Assembly (NCBI GenBank): GCA_013696745.1
Contig: JACCXZ010000010.1
Span: forward strand, 1-40,814
DNA from: Nocardioidaceae bacterium
Lineage (GTDB): Bacteria; Actinomycetota; Actinomycetes; Propionibacteriales; Nocardioidaceae
Length of the DNA stretch: 40,814 nt
Direction of reading: 5' to 3'
Shown: positions 1 to 6,509 of the stretch, piece after piece
How the letters are laid out: each line of letters opens with the position of its first letter
How positions within the stretch are numbered: the stretch's first letter is position 1
The notes under the pieces: model-generated
The model's input: only the letters and a program-made list of their open reading frames with translations
Database searches by the model: none
Told to the model about the DNA's origin: nothing
Program-made: the position numbers and the translations under genes

Positions 1-321
1 CCGTCGCCGTGGGATCCCCTGGACCTGCCCTGGGACGAGATGCCTGACACGCCGGGTGTGCCCCGAGACCGCGACGCACGACCGTCTCTCGATGCTGTGC
101 TCGCGCTGCGCCGCGACCGCATGTCCACCGTGCGCCAGGTCCTGGGTGGCCTGACCGACGAGTCGCTGGCCGGCCACACCGCACCGGTTGAGGGGCCCGG
201 GTGGCCGGAATCCCGCAGCTACCCGGTGTGGGAATGCCTTGCGTGCATCCTCAACGAGGAGTGGGAGCACCGGCTCTACGTCGAGCGGGACCTGGACGCC
301 CTGGAAGGGCGCACCGTGTAG
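1..321 (+). CDS. DinB-family protein, C-terminal part (5' end outside window)
   Basis: The frame is open from base 1, so the first 106 codons seen are the C-terminal part of a longer gene; the ATG at 40 lies inside the domain and is not taken as the start. The visible part resembles actinobacterial DinB_2/DUF664 proteins: a helix with LALRRDRMSTVRQVLGGL, then a closing segment with LNEEWEHRLYVERDL. This family forms metal-binding four-helix bundles (DinB/YfiT-like fold), and some members act in mycothiol- or bacillithiol-dependent reactions. The substrate cannot be inferred. It is followed by a minus-strand gene. The family call rests on residue pattern only. Confidence 0.6.
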   Translation, partial: PSPWDPLDLPWDEMPDTPGVPRDRDARPSLDAVLALRRDRMSTVRQVLGGLTDESLAGHTAPVEGPGWPESRSYPVWECLACILNEEWEHRLYVERDLDALEGRTV

Positions 322-384
322 CCAATCAGCCGCCCGACATCCATCGGGCCTCCTGTGGGGAGCGTTCACTCCCGTGGGCCGCAG

Positions 385-780
385 CTATGTGTACAGGCAG
401 AACGGGTGACCCGCAGGGTCGAGGAGGACCCGCACGTCGTCCTGCGGTTGGTGCTCGGGCAGATGTGCACCCAGTCTCACCGCGTGGGCCACGGCCTCTT
501 TGAGGTCGGTGATCTCGAAGTCGAGGTGGACCATCATCTGCTGGCGCTCCGCGGCGGCCGGCCACACCGGGCGCACGTAGTCGGGGTTGTGCTGGATGGC
601 GAGGTACGCCACGCCCTCGCCCAGGTCCAGCGCCGCACCCTCGGAGTCTTGCTTCCAGATGGGCCACCCGCGCAGTTCGGAGTAGAAGCGCGCGAGTACG
701 CCGACATCCGGCGCGTCCAACACGACGCCCCACCAGTCCGAGCGAGACCAGCGATCCTCTGTCTGCGGGTTCTCCTGCAC
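385..780 (-). CDS. VOC-family (glyoxalase/bleomycin-resistance fold) protein
   Basis: This 131-residue protein has the normal length of a single VOC domain built from two beta-alpha-beta-beta-beta units. The first unit starts near WWGVVLDAPDVGVLARFYSEL (20-residue core) and the second near MMVHLDFEITDLKEAV. It ends in the typical VLLDPAGHPFCLY, where the His/Glu positions often bind metal. VOC proteins include glyoxalase I, extradiol dioxygenases and antibiotic-binding proteins; this short actinobacterial type usually has no assigned substrate. The ATG at 780 is the only good start. A second, broken VOC gene lies at 4387-4716. The function beyond the fold is unknown. Confidence 0.75.
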   Translation of the reverse strand: MQENPQTEDRWSRSDWWGVVLDAPDVGVLARFYSELRGWPIWKQDSEGAALDLGEGVAYLAIQHNPDYVRPVWPAAAERQQMMVHLDFEITDLKEAVAHAVRLGAHLPEHQPQDDVRVLLDPAGHPFCLYT

Positions 781-898
781 CCGACGACGCTACCGCGGCG
801 GGCGCCCGCACATGCCGCGATCCGCTCGTTCCTGCGCCGCGGTACGTCAGTGCGTCTTTCCGCCGCGACCCGCTCGTACGGCGTAGCGTCTTCGACTT

Positions 899-1377
899 GT
901 GAGGCTCCGGGAGAGCGTTCGGGGCGCTGATTCTCGATCCCGCAGATCAGGTATTGCTTGTGCGCTTCCACTGGGAAGGGCTCGACCTGGCTGAGGGCTT
1001 CTGGGCGAAATCCGGGCGGTGGGATCGAGGTGGGCGAGACCAGATTCGACGCCTTGCAGCGGGAACTGCGCGAGGAGATTGGACTGGAGATCGACGCTCT
1101 CGGACAGGAGGTGTGGACCAAGACATCTCAATTCCAGATGGGTGATCGGGATGGCCAGGTGGACCACATTCACCTGGTTTGGCCCCAGCAACTTGATCCG
1201 CAGCCAGCCCTGTCAGCTTCAGAGTTCGCGGCTGTGAACATGCACGAGATCCGGTGGTGGTCCGTCGAAGACTTGCACGGTTGCTCGACCTTCGCCTCGC
1301 GTGATTTCCCTGCGCTGCTCGATCGGCTGCGTGCCGAGGGCATCCCGACGACTCCGATTGAGATTGAGGGTTGCTGA
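899..1377 (+). pseudogene. NUDIX hydrolase with two frameshifts
   Basis: Three frames together spell one NUDIX protein. From GTG 899 the first frame gives MRLRESVR. An extra G in the G4 run near 921-924 then moves the reading to the frame giving ALILDPADQVLLVRFHWEGL. An extra A in the AAA run at 1008-1010 is needed to reach the frame giving NPGGGIEVGETRFDALQREL followed by REEIGLE. That is the NUDIX box (GX5EX7REUXEE), with catalytic glutamates in REEIG. The C-terminal part runs to a stop at 1377. Without both single-base corrections no protein contains the whole domain, so the gene is inactive or the sequence carries two indel errors. The family hydrolyses nucleoside diphosphates linked to another moiety. 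Confidence 0.75.
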
Positions 1378-1413
1378 GCTGGTGAAGCCTCCGGGCGATT
1401 GCAGGAGCGCCCT

Positions 1414-2134
1414 CGTGAACACCACGTATCTCACCGCCTCTGACCTCCACCACACCCTGACCCTGCGGGATCTGAGTGACCCACGCAGGGATCTCACGCT
1501 ATGCAGGTTCTTCTCGACCAGGTCGTGTCCGCCCTGACGACCGCCTGAGCTTGCACCACCACGACGGTGCCCGCACCAGCCCGGTCGACGAACTCATCGT
1601 CATTCCGGACTTGTCTACCGGCGCGATGTCGTCGCGGACCCATCTCGGCGAACCGCACCAGGTCGACCTGTGGCGACTGCGCTCGATTGTCAGCACCACG
1701 GACGACGACATGGATCAGCTGATCACGCTGCTCGTGGATCGCGGAGTGCGGCCGGATTCACCCCGGCGTCCTCAGCAGCGCGGGGCTCGACCCGAGCCGC
1801 TGGTCCGGGCTTGCCCTAGGCATGGGCTGGAGCGCGCCTCATGCTGCGCAAGGGCATTCCGGACATCCGTTACCTGTGCGCCACCGAGCCGCGCATGGCC
1901 TCCCAGATGCAGGACCTGCGACCCTGGCGACCGGTCTCGATGCTCCCGCCGATCACCCGAGACATGTCCGTCGTCGTCGGTCAAGACATCGACGAGAGAT
2001 CATCGGCGACACCGTCCGCACAGCCCTTCGCGATCGGGTCGACGACATCGCGTCCATCGAGGTGATCAACCGCACGTGCGACGACGAACTGACCCAGCAC
2101 GTACGGCACGCTTCGGGATCGTGTCCGGACAGGT
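1414..2134 (+). pseudogene. Decayed PheS-related class II synthetase-like ligase
   Basis: Pieces of one protein appear in order but in changing frames: LTASDLHHTLTLRDLSDP (1414 on), TQGSHAMQVLLDQVVSALTT (from 1483, ending at TGA 1546 where Trp is expected), TSPVDELIVIP, RTHLGEPHQVDLWRLR, GLDPSRWSGLALGMG, MLRKGIPDIRYL, MQDLRPWRPVSMLPPITRDM, then IIGDTVRTAL and GIVSGQV. The order and wording match the actinobacterial 'PheS-related mystery ligase', a class II aminoacyl-tRNA-synthetase-like core with a C-terminal ferredoxin-fold anticodon-binding domain. At least five frameshifts, one nonsense codon and two internal deletions (after TSPV and after LLVDRGV) are visible. The similarity stops at about 2134, where an antitoxin-like fragment on the other strand begins. 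Confidence 0.75.
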
Positions 2135-2305
2135 GCGGGCCATGCGTTCCTCTGCCCCGTGACGGTGGAGCAACTCCAACACGGCCTTGACGATCTCGGT
2201 GCGGCTCTGGAGTCCCAGGAACTTCGCGTCCTGGCGCAGCTGAGCGTCGACGAGTTCTGCGGCGACGGTGAGCCACCGCTGCCCCTCGGCGTCCGAATGG
2301 CCCAC
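2066..2305 (-). pseudogene. VapB-like antitoxin fragment without partner toxin
   Basis: An ATG at 2305 opens a 79-codon frame. Residues 14-57 (VAAELVDAQL, then LGLQSRTEIVKAVLELLHRH and AEERMAR) look like a small ribbon-helix-helix/VapB-type antitoxin: a short DNA-binding stretch and a helix rich in Ala, Leu and charged residues. After RMAR, at base 2135, the frame runs into DNA that on the other strand is the end of the PheS-like pseudogene, so the normal C-terminus is lost and the last 22 residues are chance coding. No toxin gene follows. The fragment was probably joined to the pseudogene by a deletion. The family call is tentative. Confidence 0.4.
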
Positions 2306-2461
2306 GCCGCCGGCTGAACCGATGGCACTGCGTGTGCCGTTCCGCGACGAGGTGTGGGCAGTCGACTACCGGGCGAAGCCCGGGTTCGTCGCGCGGAGCC
2401 GAGGGCGATGGCGCGTCCATGAGCGCGATCAGCGTGTGTCGCGCGGGACGGGGTGGCCGTG

Positions 2462-2659
2462 TCACGCAGGCTTACGAGCCGCTGCCTCGGCCGCCTGGCG
2501 CAACGCCTCATCAAGGTCGTCACGGGTCAGAAGGCGTCCGTCGTCGCTAGCGAGCCGTTGACGAGACAGCGCAAGGTCGATCTCGTCCTCGGTCCGCTCG
2601 AGCAGCTTCTCCCATATCTCTACCGGGACGATGCCTTGCGCCCGCCTGTGCGAACCCAA
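2462..2659 (-). CDS. Small protein, possible Phd-type antitoxin C-terminal remnant
   Basis: The minus-strand frame is open upstream into the end of the hydrolase gene. The first usable start is TTG 2659, giving 65 residues rich in Glu, Asp and Arg (VPVEIWEKLL, ERTEDEIDLALSRQRL, LLTRDDLDEALRQAAEAAA). The VPVEIWEKLL pattern and acidic helices recall the C-terminal half of Phd/YefM antitoxins, but the N-terminal DNA-binding half is absent. The stop codon overlaps a GTG at 2465 (GTGA), the arrangement used by both intact toxin-antitoxin pairs at the other end of the window. The overlapping frame, however, is not a recognisable toxin. It is either a remnant or an unknown small gene. Confidence 0.35.
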   Translation of the reverse strand: MGSHRRAQGIVPVEIWEKLLERTEDEIDLALSRQRLASDDGRLLTRDDLDEALRQAAEAAARKPA

Positions 2660-2688
2660 GCGAACAGCCGCCGAGTCGCTGTCCTGAG

Positions 2689-3279
2689 TCAGCTCATCCG
2701 GTCGAGGAACTCCCGCGAGCGCTGCACCACCAGCGCCGCCGCGTCCGCGTCGTACGACGGCAGCGATCTGTCGGCGAACAGGTGCCGATCGCCTGGGTAG
2801 ACGAACAGCTCGGCCAGCTCGGACCCAACCGTCTCGACCAACGTCCGGGCGGCGTCGATGTCGCCCTCCAGCGCGAAGAACGGGTCCTTGTCCATGCCAT
2901 GGATCTGCACCGGTACCCCGTCGGGCCACGGCCCGAAGGCCCACTCGCCTGTGATCGGTATGCAGGACTCGTAGAGCAGCGCGCCGCGTGCGCCGGGTCG
3001 GGTCTGGGCGAATTCCTGCGCCGTGCCGGCACCCCAGGAGAAGCCCGCATACACCAGGCCCTGGGGCAGGTCGGCCACGGCCCGGTCGGCGCGCTCGCTG
3101 AGCAGCTCGCCTCCGACGCTCTTGATATGAGCGACACCTTCGTCGATGGTCGGCGGTAGCTCGCCGTCGAACAGGTCCGGCGTGTGCACGGTGTGCCCGC
3201 CGGCGCGCAGCTCCTCGGCGAACGCGCGTATTCCGTCGGTGAGTCCCTGCACGTGGTGCAACAACACGACTTCAGCCAT
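2689..3279 (-). CDS. Dienelactone hydrolase family protein
   Basis: This 196-residue alpha/beta-hydrolase is of dienelactone-hydrolase length. The nucleophile elbow is G-F-S-W-G-A, with Ser81 where classical dienelactone hydrolases carry Cys. An acid loop follows around DKDPFFALEGDIDAAR, and the catalytic His lies in YPGDRHLFADRS. The ATG at 3279 is preceded by AGGAG about eight bases upstream, and it matches the family start MAEVVLLHHVQG better than the longer frame from 3324. The gene is divergent from the ArsR-like regulator at 3343 and is probably controlled by it. The family hydrolyses esters or lactones in the cytoplasm; the substrate is unknown. Confidence 0.85.
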   Translation of the reverse strand: MAEVVLLHHVQGLTDGIRAFAEELRAGGHTVHTPDLFDGELPPTIDEGVAHIKSVGGELLSERADRAVADLPQGLVYAGFSWGAGTAQEFAQTRPGARGALLYESCIPITGEWAFGPWPDGVPVQIHGMDKDPFFALEGDIDAARTLVETVGSELAELFVYPGDRHLFADRSLPSYDADAAALVVQRSREFLDRMS

Positions 3280-3319
3280 CTCTACACTCCTGTCATCGGA
3301 CGAAGCTGGTCGAATGATC

Positions 3320-3342
3320 CACAACTATAGAATGGTCCAGAT
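3320..3342 (+). promoter_or_regulatory. Probable promoter of the ArsR-like gene, near-leaderless
   Basis: An AT-rich TATAGAAT (3326-3333) stands out in this GC-rich DNA. It is placed as a -10 element about 12 bases before the ATG at 3343, which has no Shine-Dalgarno sequence. This suggests a leaderless or nearly leaderless transcript. The divergent hydrolase promoter must lie in the same 63-base gap. Confidence 0.35.
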
Positions 3343-3927
3343 ATGCCGGTCAATGAGCAGATCCCGGACTACGACCTTGACGAGCTGGTCGTGGTCACCG
3401 CTCCCGAGCAGCTGCGCGCGCTGGCCGACCCGCTGCGCACCACCCTCCTGGAGCTGCTCCTCGAGCGGGCCGCCTCGGTGACCGAAATGGCGCGGGCGGT
3501 CGACCGCCCCAAGAGCACCATCGCCTACCACGTGAACCTTCTCGTCGACACCGGCCTCCTCCGCGTGGTGCGCACCCGGCGGGTACGGGCGATCGAGGAG
3601 CGGTACTACGGCCGAGTCGCCCGCACGGTCTACATCGGCGCGCTCAACCGCCCTGAGGACAAGCAGGTCGTGGCCGCCATCAACGGGCTCGCGGAGGCGG
3701 CCGCCGAGTCCGCTTCGGCCCACGCGGCCGATGAGCTGCGGTGCCTGCTCGTGCACGCCCGCATCCCGATTGAGGAAGTGCGGGACTTCTGGGCGCAGGT
3801 CCAGGAGGTCGCCCGCCTGTTCGCGCAGATCCCCCGGGCCGGCGACCAGGTCTACGGCTTTGGTGCCGGCCTCTACCCCACCGACGCCCCCACCCTCCCC
3901 GACGCCGAGCGCGACCCGACCGACTGA
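3343..3927 (+). CDS. ArsR-like winged-helix transcriptional regulator
   Basis: This 194-residue protein has an N-terminal winged HTH at about residues 20-90. It contains APEQLRALADPLRTTLLELL, the recognition segment VTEMARAVDRPKSTIAYHVN (20 residues) and the wing GLLRVVRTRRVRAIEERYYG. The rest is helical and probably serves dimerisation or ligand binding, ending in an acidic Pro-rich tail. The HTH_20/ArsR type is common beside small hydrolases or transport genes in actinomycetes. No metal-binding Cys pair is visible, so metal sensing is unlikely. It lies 63 bases from the divergent dienelactone-hydrolase-like gene, its most likely target along with itself. Confidence 0.8.
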   Translation: MPVNEQIPDYDLDELVVVTAPEQLRALADPLRTTLLELLLERAASVTEMARAVDRPKSTIAYHVNLLVDTGLLRVVRTRRVRAIEERYYGRVARTVYIGALNRPEDKQVVAAINGLAEAAAESASAHAADELRCLLVHARIPIEEVRDFWAQVQEVARLFAQIPRAGDQVYGFGAGLYPTDAPTLPDAERDPTD

Positions 3928-4066
3928 TGCGACCGGCACCCGCACCGACGCCCGCGTGAAACCATCGGACGCCGGTCCTTCGTCCACGAGGCGGAGCGGG
4001 AGGCCGCGTATTGTCAAGAGTCGAGATCGGGGGTTCTGCCGGGCTCACCGATCCTATGCTGACCGG

Positions 4067-4354
4067 GTGGACGTGGAGTTCAGCGGCGAGGTGTGGTTCT
4101 GGAGGGGGCCGTCGCCGTACCACTTCGTCACCGTGCCCGAGGACGAGAGCGCTGAGCTCCAGGCGACGTCCGCACAGGTGACGTACGGCTGGGGCATGAT
4201 CCCGGTCGAGGTCCGGATCGGGTCCACCCGGTGGACGACCTCGCTGTTCCCCAAGGACGGGGGGTATGTCGTGCCGTTGAAGGACCTGGTCCGGAATGCC
4301 GAGCGGATCGACGTGGGCGACAAGGTGACGGTGCGTCTGGCCGTCGACGTCTGA
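4067..4354 (+). CDS. DUF1905 domain protein
   Basis: The start chosen is GTG 4067, giving 95 residues that match a full-length single DUF1905 domain. It opens with VEFSGEVWFWRGPSPYHFVT and continues with GWGMIPVEVRIGSTRWTTSL (20 residues), then FPKDGGYVVPLKDLVRN and VGDKVTVRLAVD. DUF1905 is a small beta-barrel-like family, often seen alone or fused to a bacteriocin-protection YdeI/OmpD-associated domain. Its biochemical role is not established. The longer upstream frame lacks the family pattern and was not used. It is convergent with the broken VOC gene that follows. Confidence 0.85.
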   Translation: MDVEFSGEVWFWRGPSPYHFVTVPEDESAELQATSAQVTYGWGMIPVEVRIGSTRWTTSLFPKDGGYVVPLKDLVRNAERIDVGDKVTVRLAVDV

Positions 4355-4386
4355 CCCGTCGCGAACGGCACCACTGCCTCAGCGGG

Positions 4387-4716
4387 TCACTCCCGCCCCA
4401 TCCAGCTGGCGATGTCGACCTCGTTGCCCTCCGGGTCGGCCAGGTCCATCACGCCGGGGTGTCACGGCCGAACACGATTCGTCCGCCCGCGGCGACGCCA
4501 GCCGCGACCCGTGCCTCTGCCTGGGCGTGCGGCACCGAGACGTCGACGTGGATGCGGTTGCGCTCGGTGCGCAGCTCCTTCATCTGCTGGCACCAGATCG
4601 CCGGGCCGCGTCGTCGCGGATCGAGCAGGTCCTCGTCGCTGACCTGCTCGTAGCCGAGCACGGCCCGCCAGAAGGGCAACCCGTCGGCCGAGACCCGGGG
4701 TGATCTCCTCAGTCAT
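4387..4716 (-). pseudogene. VOC-family gene with two frameshifts
   Basis: Three minus-strand frames in sequence make one VOC protein. From ATG 4716 the first frame gives MTEEITP. The second gives VSADGLPFWRAVLGYEQV, then IWCQQMKELR and NRIHVDVSVPHAQAEAR, and ends at GRDTPA with a TGA near 4449. The third gives MDLADPEGNEVDIASWMGRE with a stop at 4387-4389. These are the expected start, middle and end of a 110-115-residue VOC_6-like (glyoxalase-like) domain, so two indels are needed to read it. The position of the first indel is in the C/G-rich stretch near 4695. The gene is inactive as it stands. Confidence 0.75.
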
Positions 4717-4998
4717 GCAGCCACCGTAGGTCCGGGCGACATCTGACAGTGCTGAGCCGGACTCCGCCTCTCAGCGGGGCTGGTCCTGGCCGGTGAGCCC
4801 GTCCACCGGCTGGAACACACGAAGGCAACGACCAACGTCGCGCGCCGGGCTCAGCCTCGTGCGTGTCAGCAGTTGTCACGTCGCCTGGCCTGGACGATTC
4901 CACGAACGCCCCGACGAGGCCGCGAAGCTGCGCGCCTTGGCCACGGCCATCAGCCTTCCGGGTCGTTGTGTGCGCTGATCCGGGCGGTGGGAGTGTGA
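4717..4998. other. Intergenic stretch with no recognised gene
   Basis: No frame on either strand in this 282-base stretch shows a family pattern or a credible ribosome-binding site. It lies between the broken VOC gene and a YjbR gene, both on the minus strand. Some plus-strand text near 4910-4975 reads like a helical peptide but has no start or continuation. Confidence 0.4.
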
Positions 4999-5424
4999 TC
5001 AAGCGGAGGGATGGGCGCGGAGCCAGGTCGCCGCTCGGCGTGCCGATGCGCGGGACAGCCATGCATCCTGGACCAGTTCCGCCAGCTCCTCCCGGGTGAG
5101 GTCACCGATGTGGCTGGCCCGCAGCAGCACCGAAGGGTGGCCGTCGAAGTGCGCGGTGGTGAAGAACGGAGATGCTTCGTCCTGGACCAGCGATTGCTTG
5201 TCCGCTTCGGAGGTCACCCAGAAGACGATCACGTCGCGGTAGCGCTCCTCGGTGTCTGGATCGATCGCGTCGGGCCTGGGATTGCGGAAGAAGATGAACG
5301 ACTTGCCGCCCACCTGGTAGACCGCATTCTCAGCGGTCCCAGGGTCGACCGTGACGTGTGGCATGGCCAGAGCCAGCTCGTGGACGTCCTCGGTCCGGGC
5401 TGGGCGGCTCCTGTCGTCCGACAC
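4999..5424 (-). CDS. MmcQ/YjbR family protein (copy 1)
   Basis: This 141-residue protein has the CyaY-like MmcQ/YjbR fold. It begins with VHELALAMPHVT, continues with VGGKSFIFFRNPRP and VIVFWVTSEADKQSLVQD, then FFTTAHFDGHPSVLLRAS, and ends in the helix LTREELAELVQDAWLSRA. The His-rich ...HFDGHPSV... and the final helix are family hallmarks. The family binds DNA in one structural study of a member, but its role is unsettled. A paralogue lies at 5946-6341 on the same strand, with the calcium-binding-repeat fragment between them on the opposite strand. The ATG at 5424 is used. Confidence 0.85.
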   Translation of the reverse strand: MSDDRSRPARTEDVHELALAMPHVTVDPGTAENAVYQVGGKSFIFFRNPRPDAIDPDTEERYRDVIVFWVTSEADKQSLVQDEASPFFTTAHFDGHPSVLLRASHIGDLTREELAELVQDAWLSRASARRAATWLRAHPSA

Positions 5425-5514
5425 GCAGCCAGCGTAGACGGCCCGACGGCCACTCCAGGGCGCCGAGGATTAGCCCGACCATCCCGCCCCGCGCGGGGCA
5501 GCCACTCGGGTTGA

Positions 5515-5838
5515 CCATCCGACGCGGCCTACTCCGGCGCCGATCTCGTCAACGGGGGTCCCGGAGCGGACTGGTTCGCCATCGGCGAAGGCAGCGACAT
5601 CGTGCATGGCGACTCTGGCAACGACCTGATCTTCGTCCTCGGAGACAACGCTGAGGACCTCGTCAAGTGTGGCAAGGGACGAGACCGCGTCATCCACGTA
5701 CTCGCGGCAGATCCCAAGGACCGGCTGCGGGGCTGCGAGGAGGTTCGCTACGAGTCGACCACGTCATCGTGCCGAAGGATCAGATACCTCCAGCCTGCTC
5801 GAGATGTTCAACGCGTCTCAGGCGCGGGTGACACCTGA
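5515..5838 (+). pseudogene. C-terminal fragment of a calcium-binding (RTX-like) repeat protein
   Basis: The frame opens after a TGA at 5512 without any ATG or GTG before the repeats. It reads YSGADLVNGGPGADW, GSDIVHGDSGNDLIFVLGDN and then the closing module VKCGKGRDRVIHVLAADPKD followed by LRGCEEVRYE. The GGxGxD-like nonapeptides and the paired cysteines of the end module are those of secreted actinobacterial hemolysin-type calcium-binding repeat proteins. The N-terminal signal peptide and most repeats are missing, so this is a 3' remnant. Sequence after about 5765 has no family pattern. It sits between two YjbR genes transcribed the other way. Confidence 0.65.
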
Positions 5839-5945
5839 ACTGGTGGTCCGGCGGATCGTCCGCCACTTGCGCTCCAGCATCGGCTGAGGCAGAGCCGCCA
5901 GGTAGACACCCGTCGCTGCCAGCCACATTTCCCTGGTCGGCTGTC

Positions 5946-6341
5946 TCAGCCGAGATCTGCGTTCGACAGGTCGCAGACTCCGTCGAGCTCGCTGAGGAGC
6001 GCGGACGGGGCGCGCATCCGCCACGCATCAGTCACCAGTTCTTCCAGGCGCTCGACGTCCACCTCCGTCAGCCGCAGCAACACCAGCGGCAAGCCGTCGT
6101 AGCCGGGCGTGGTGAAGAACACCTCGGGTTCTCCGAGCAGGAGAGCCTGCTTCTCGGCCTCGTCGCCGACGAACAGCACGGCGATGTCGGTCCGGATGAG
6201 CCGCGGCTTGCCCGTCCTGCGCTCGGGATAGGACCAGACGAACCCCTTGTCGGCGACCCGGAAGTCGAAGCCGTCGCTGTCGATCTCCGTCACGTGAGGC
6301 AGGACCAGCGCGAGGTGGCGCACGTCGTCGGCGTCAGCCAC
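5946..6341 (-). CDS. MmcQ/YjbR family protein (copy 2)
   Basis: This 131-residue paralogue of the protein at 4999-5424 shares the plan VRHLALVLPHVTEI, FDFRVADKGFVWSYPER, IAVLFVGDEAEKQALLLGEP, then FFTTPGYDGLPLVLLRL and a final helix VERLEELVTDAWRMRA. The His of the HFDGHP motif of copy 1 is changed here (GYDGLP), which is the commoner form in actinobacteria. Start at ATG 6341. The two copies are diverged enough to be old paralogues and not a recent duplication. The function is unknown. Confidence 0.85.
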   Translation of the reverse strand: MADADDVRHLALVLPHVTEIDSDGFDFRVADKGFVWSYPERRTGKPRLIRTDIAVLFVGDEAEKQALLLGEPEVFFTTPGYDGLPLVLLRLTEVDVERLEELVTDAWRMRAPSALLSELDGVCDLSNADLG

Positions 6342-6509
6342 CGAGGTCCCCCTCGGGTCGCGCCAGCCTCATACGCCCAGCTTAGACGCCGGTGCGGACA
6401 GTCCGATCCGGACGCCTTCGTTCGACTGCGTTCACCGCCGGGAGATCGTCGAAACCGAGCCGATCCGCCAGCTGTTCAACACGTGTCAGGGTGGCACGTG
6501 GCGGCCTGG

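Noticed and set aside
2320-2400. Plus-strand text DEVWAVDYRAKPG resembling a MazF start
   Set aside because: The rest of the frame lacks the MazF core and turns to Arg/Ser-rich shadow text.
5818-6024. Minus-strand frame containing MWLAATGVYLAALPQPMLER
   Set aside because: It looks protein-like, but it starts inside the YjbR gene, has no Shine-Dalgarno sequence and no family that I recognise. It may be a remnant.
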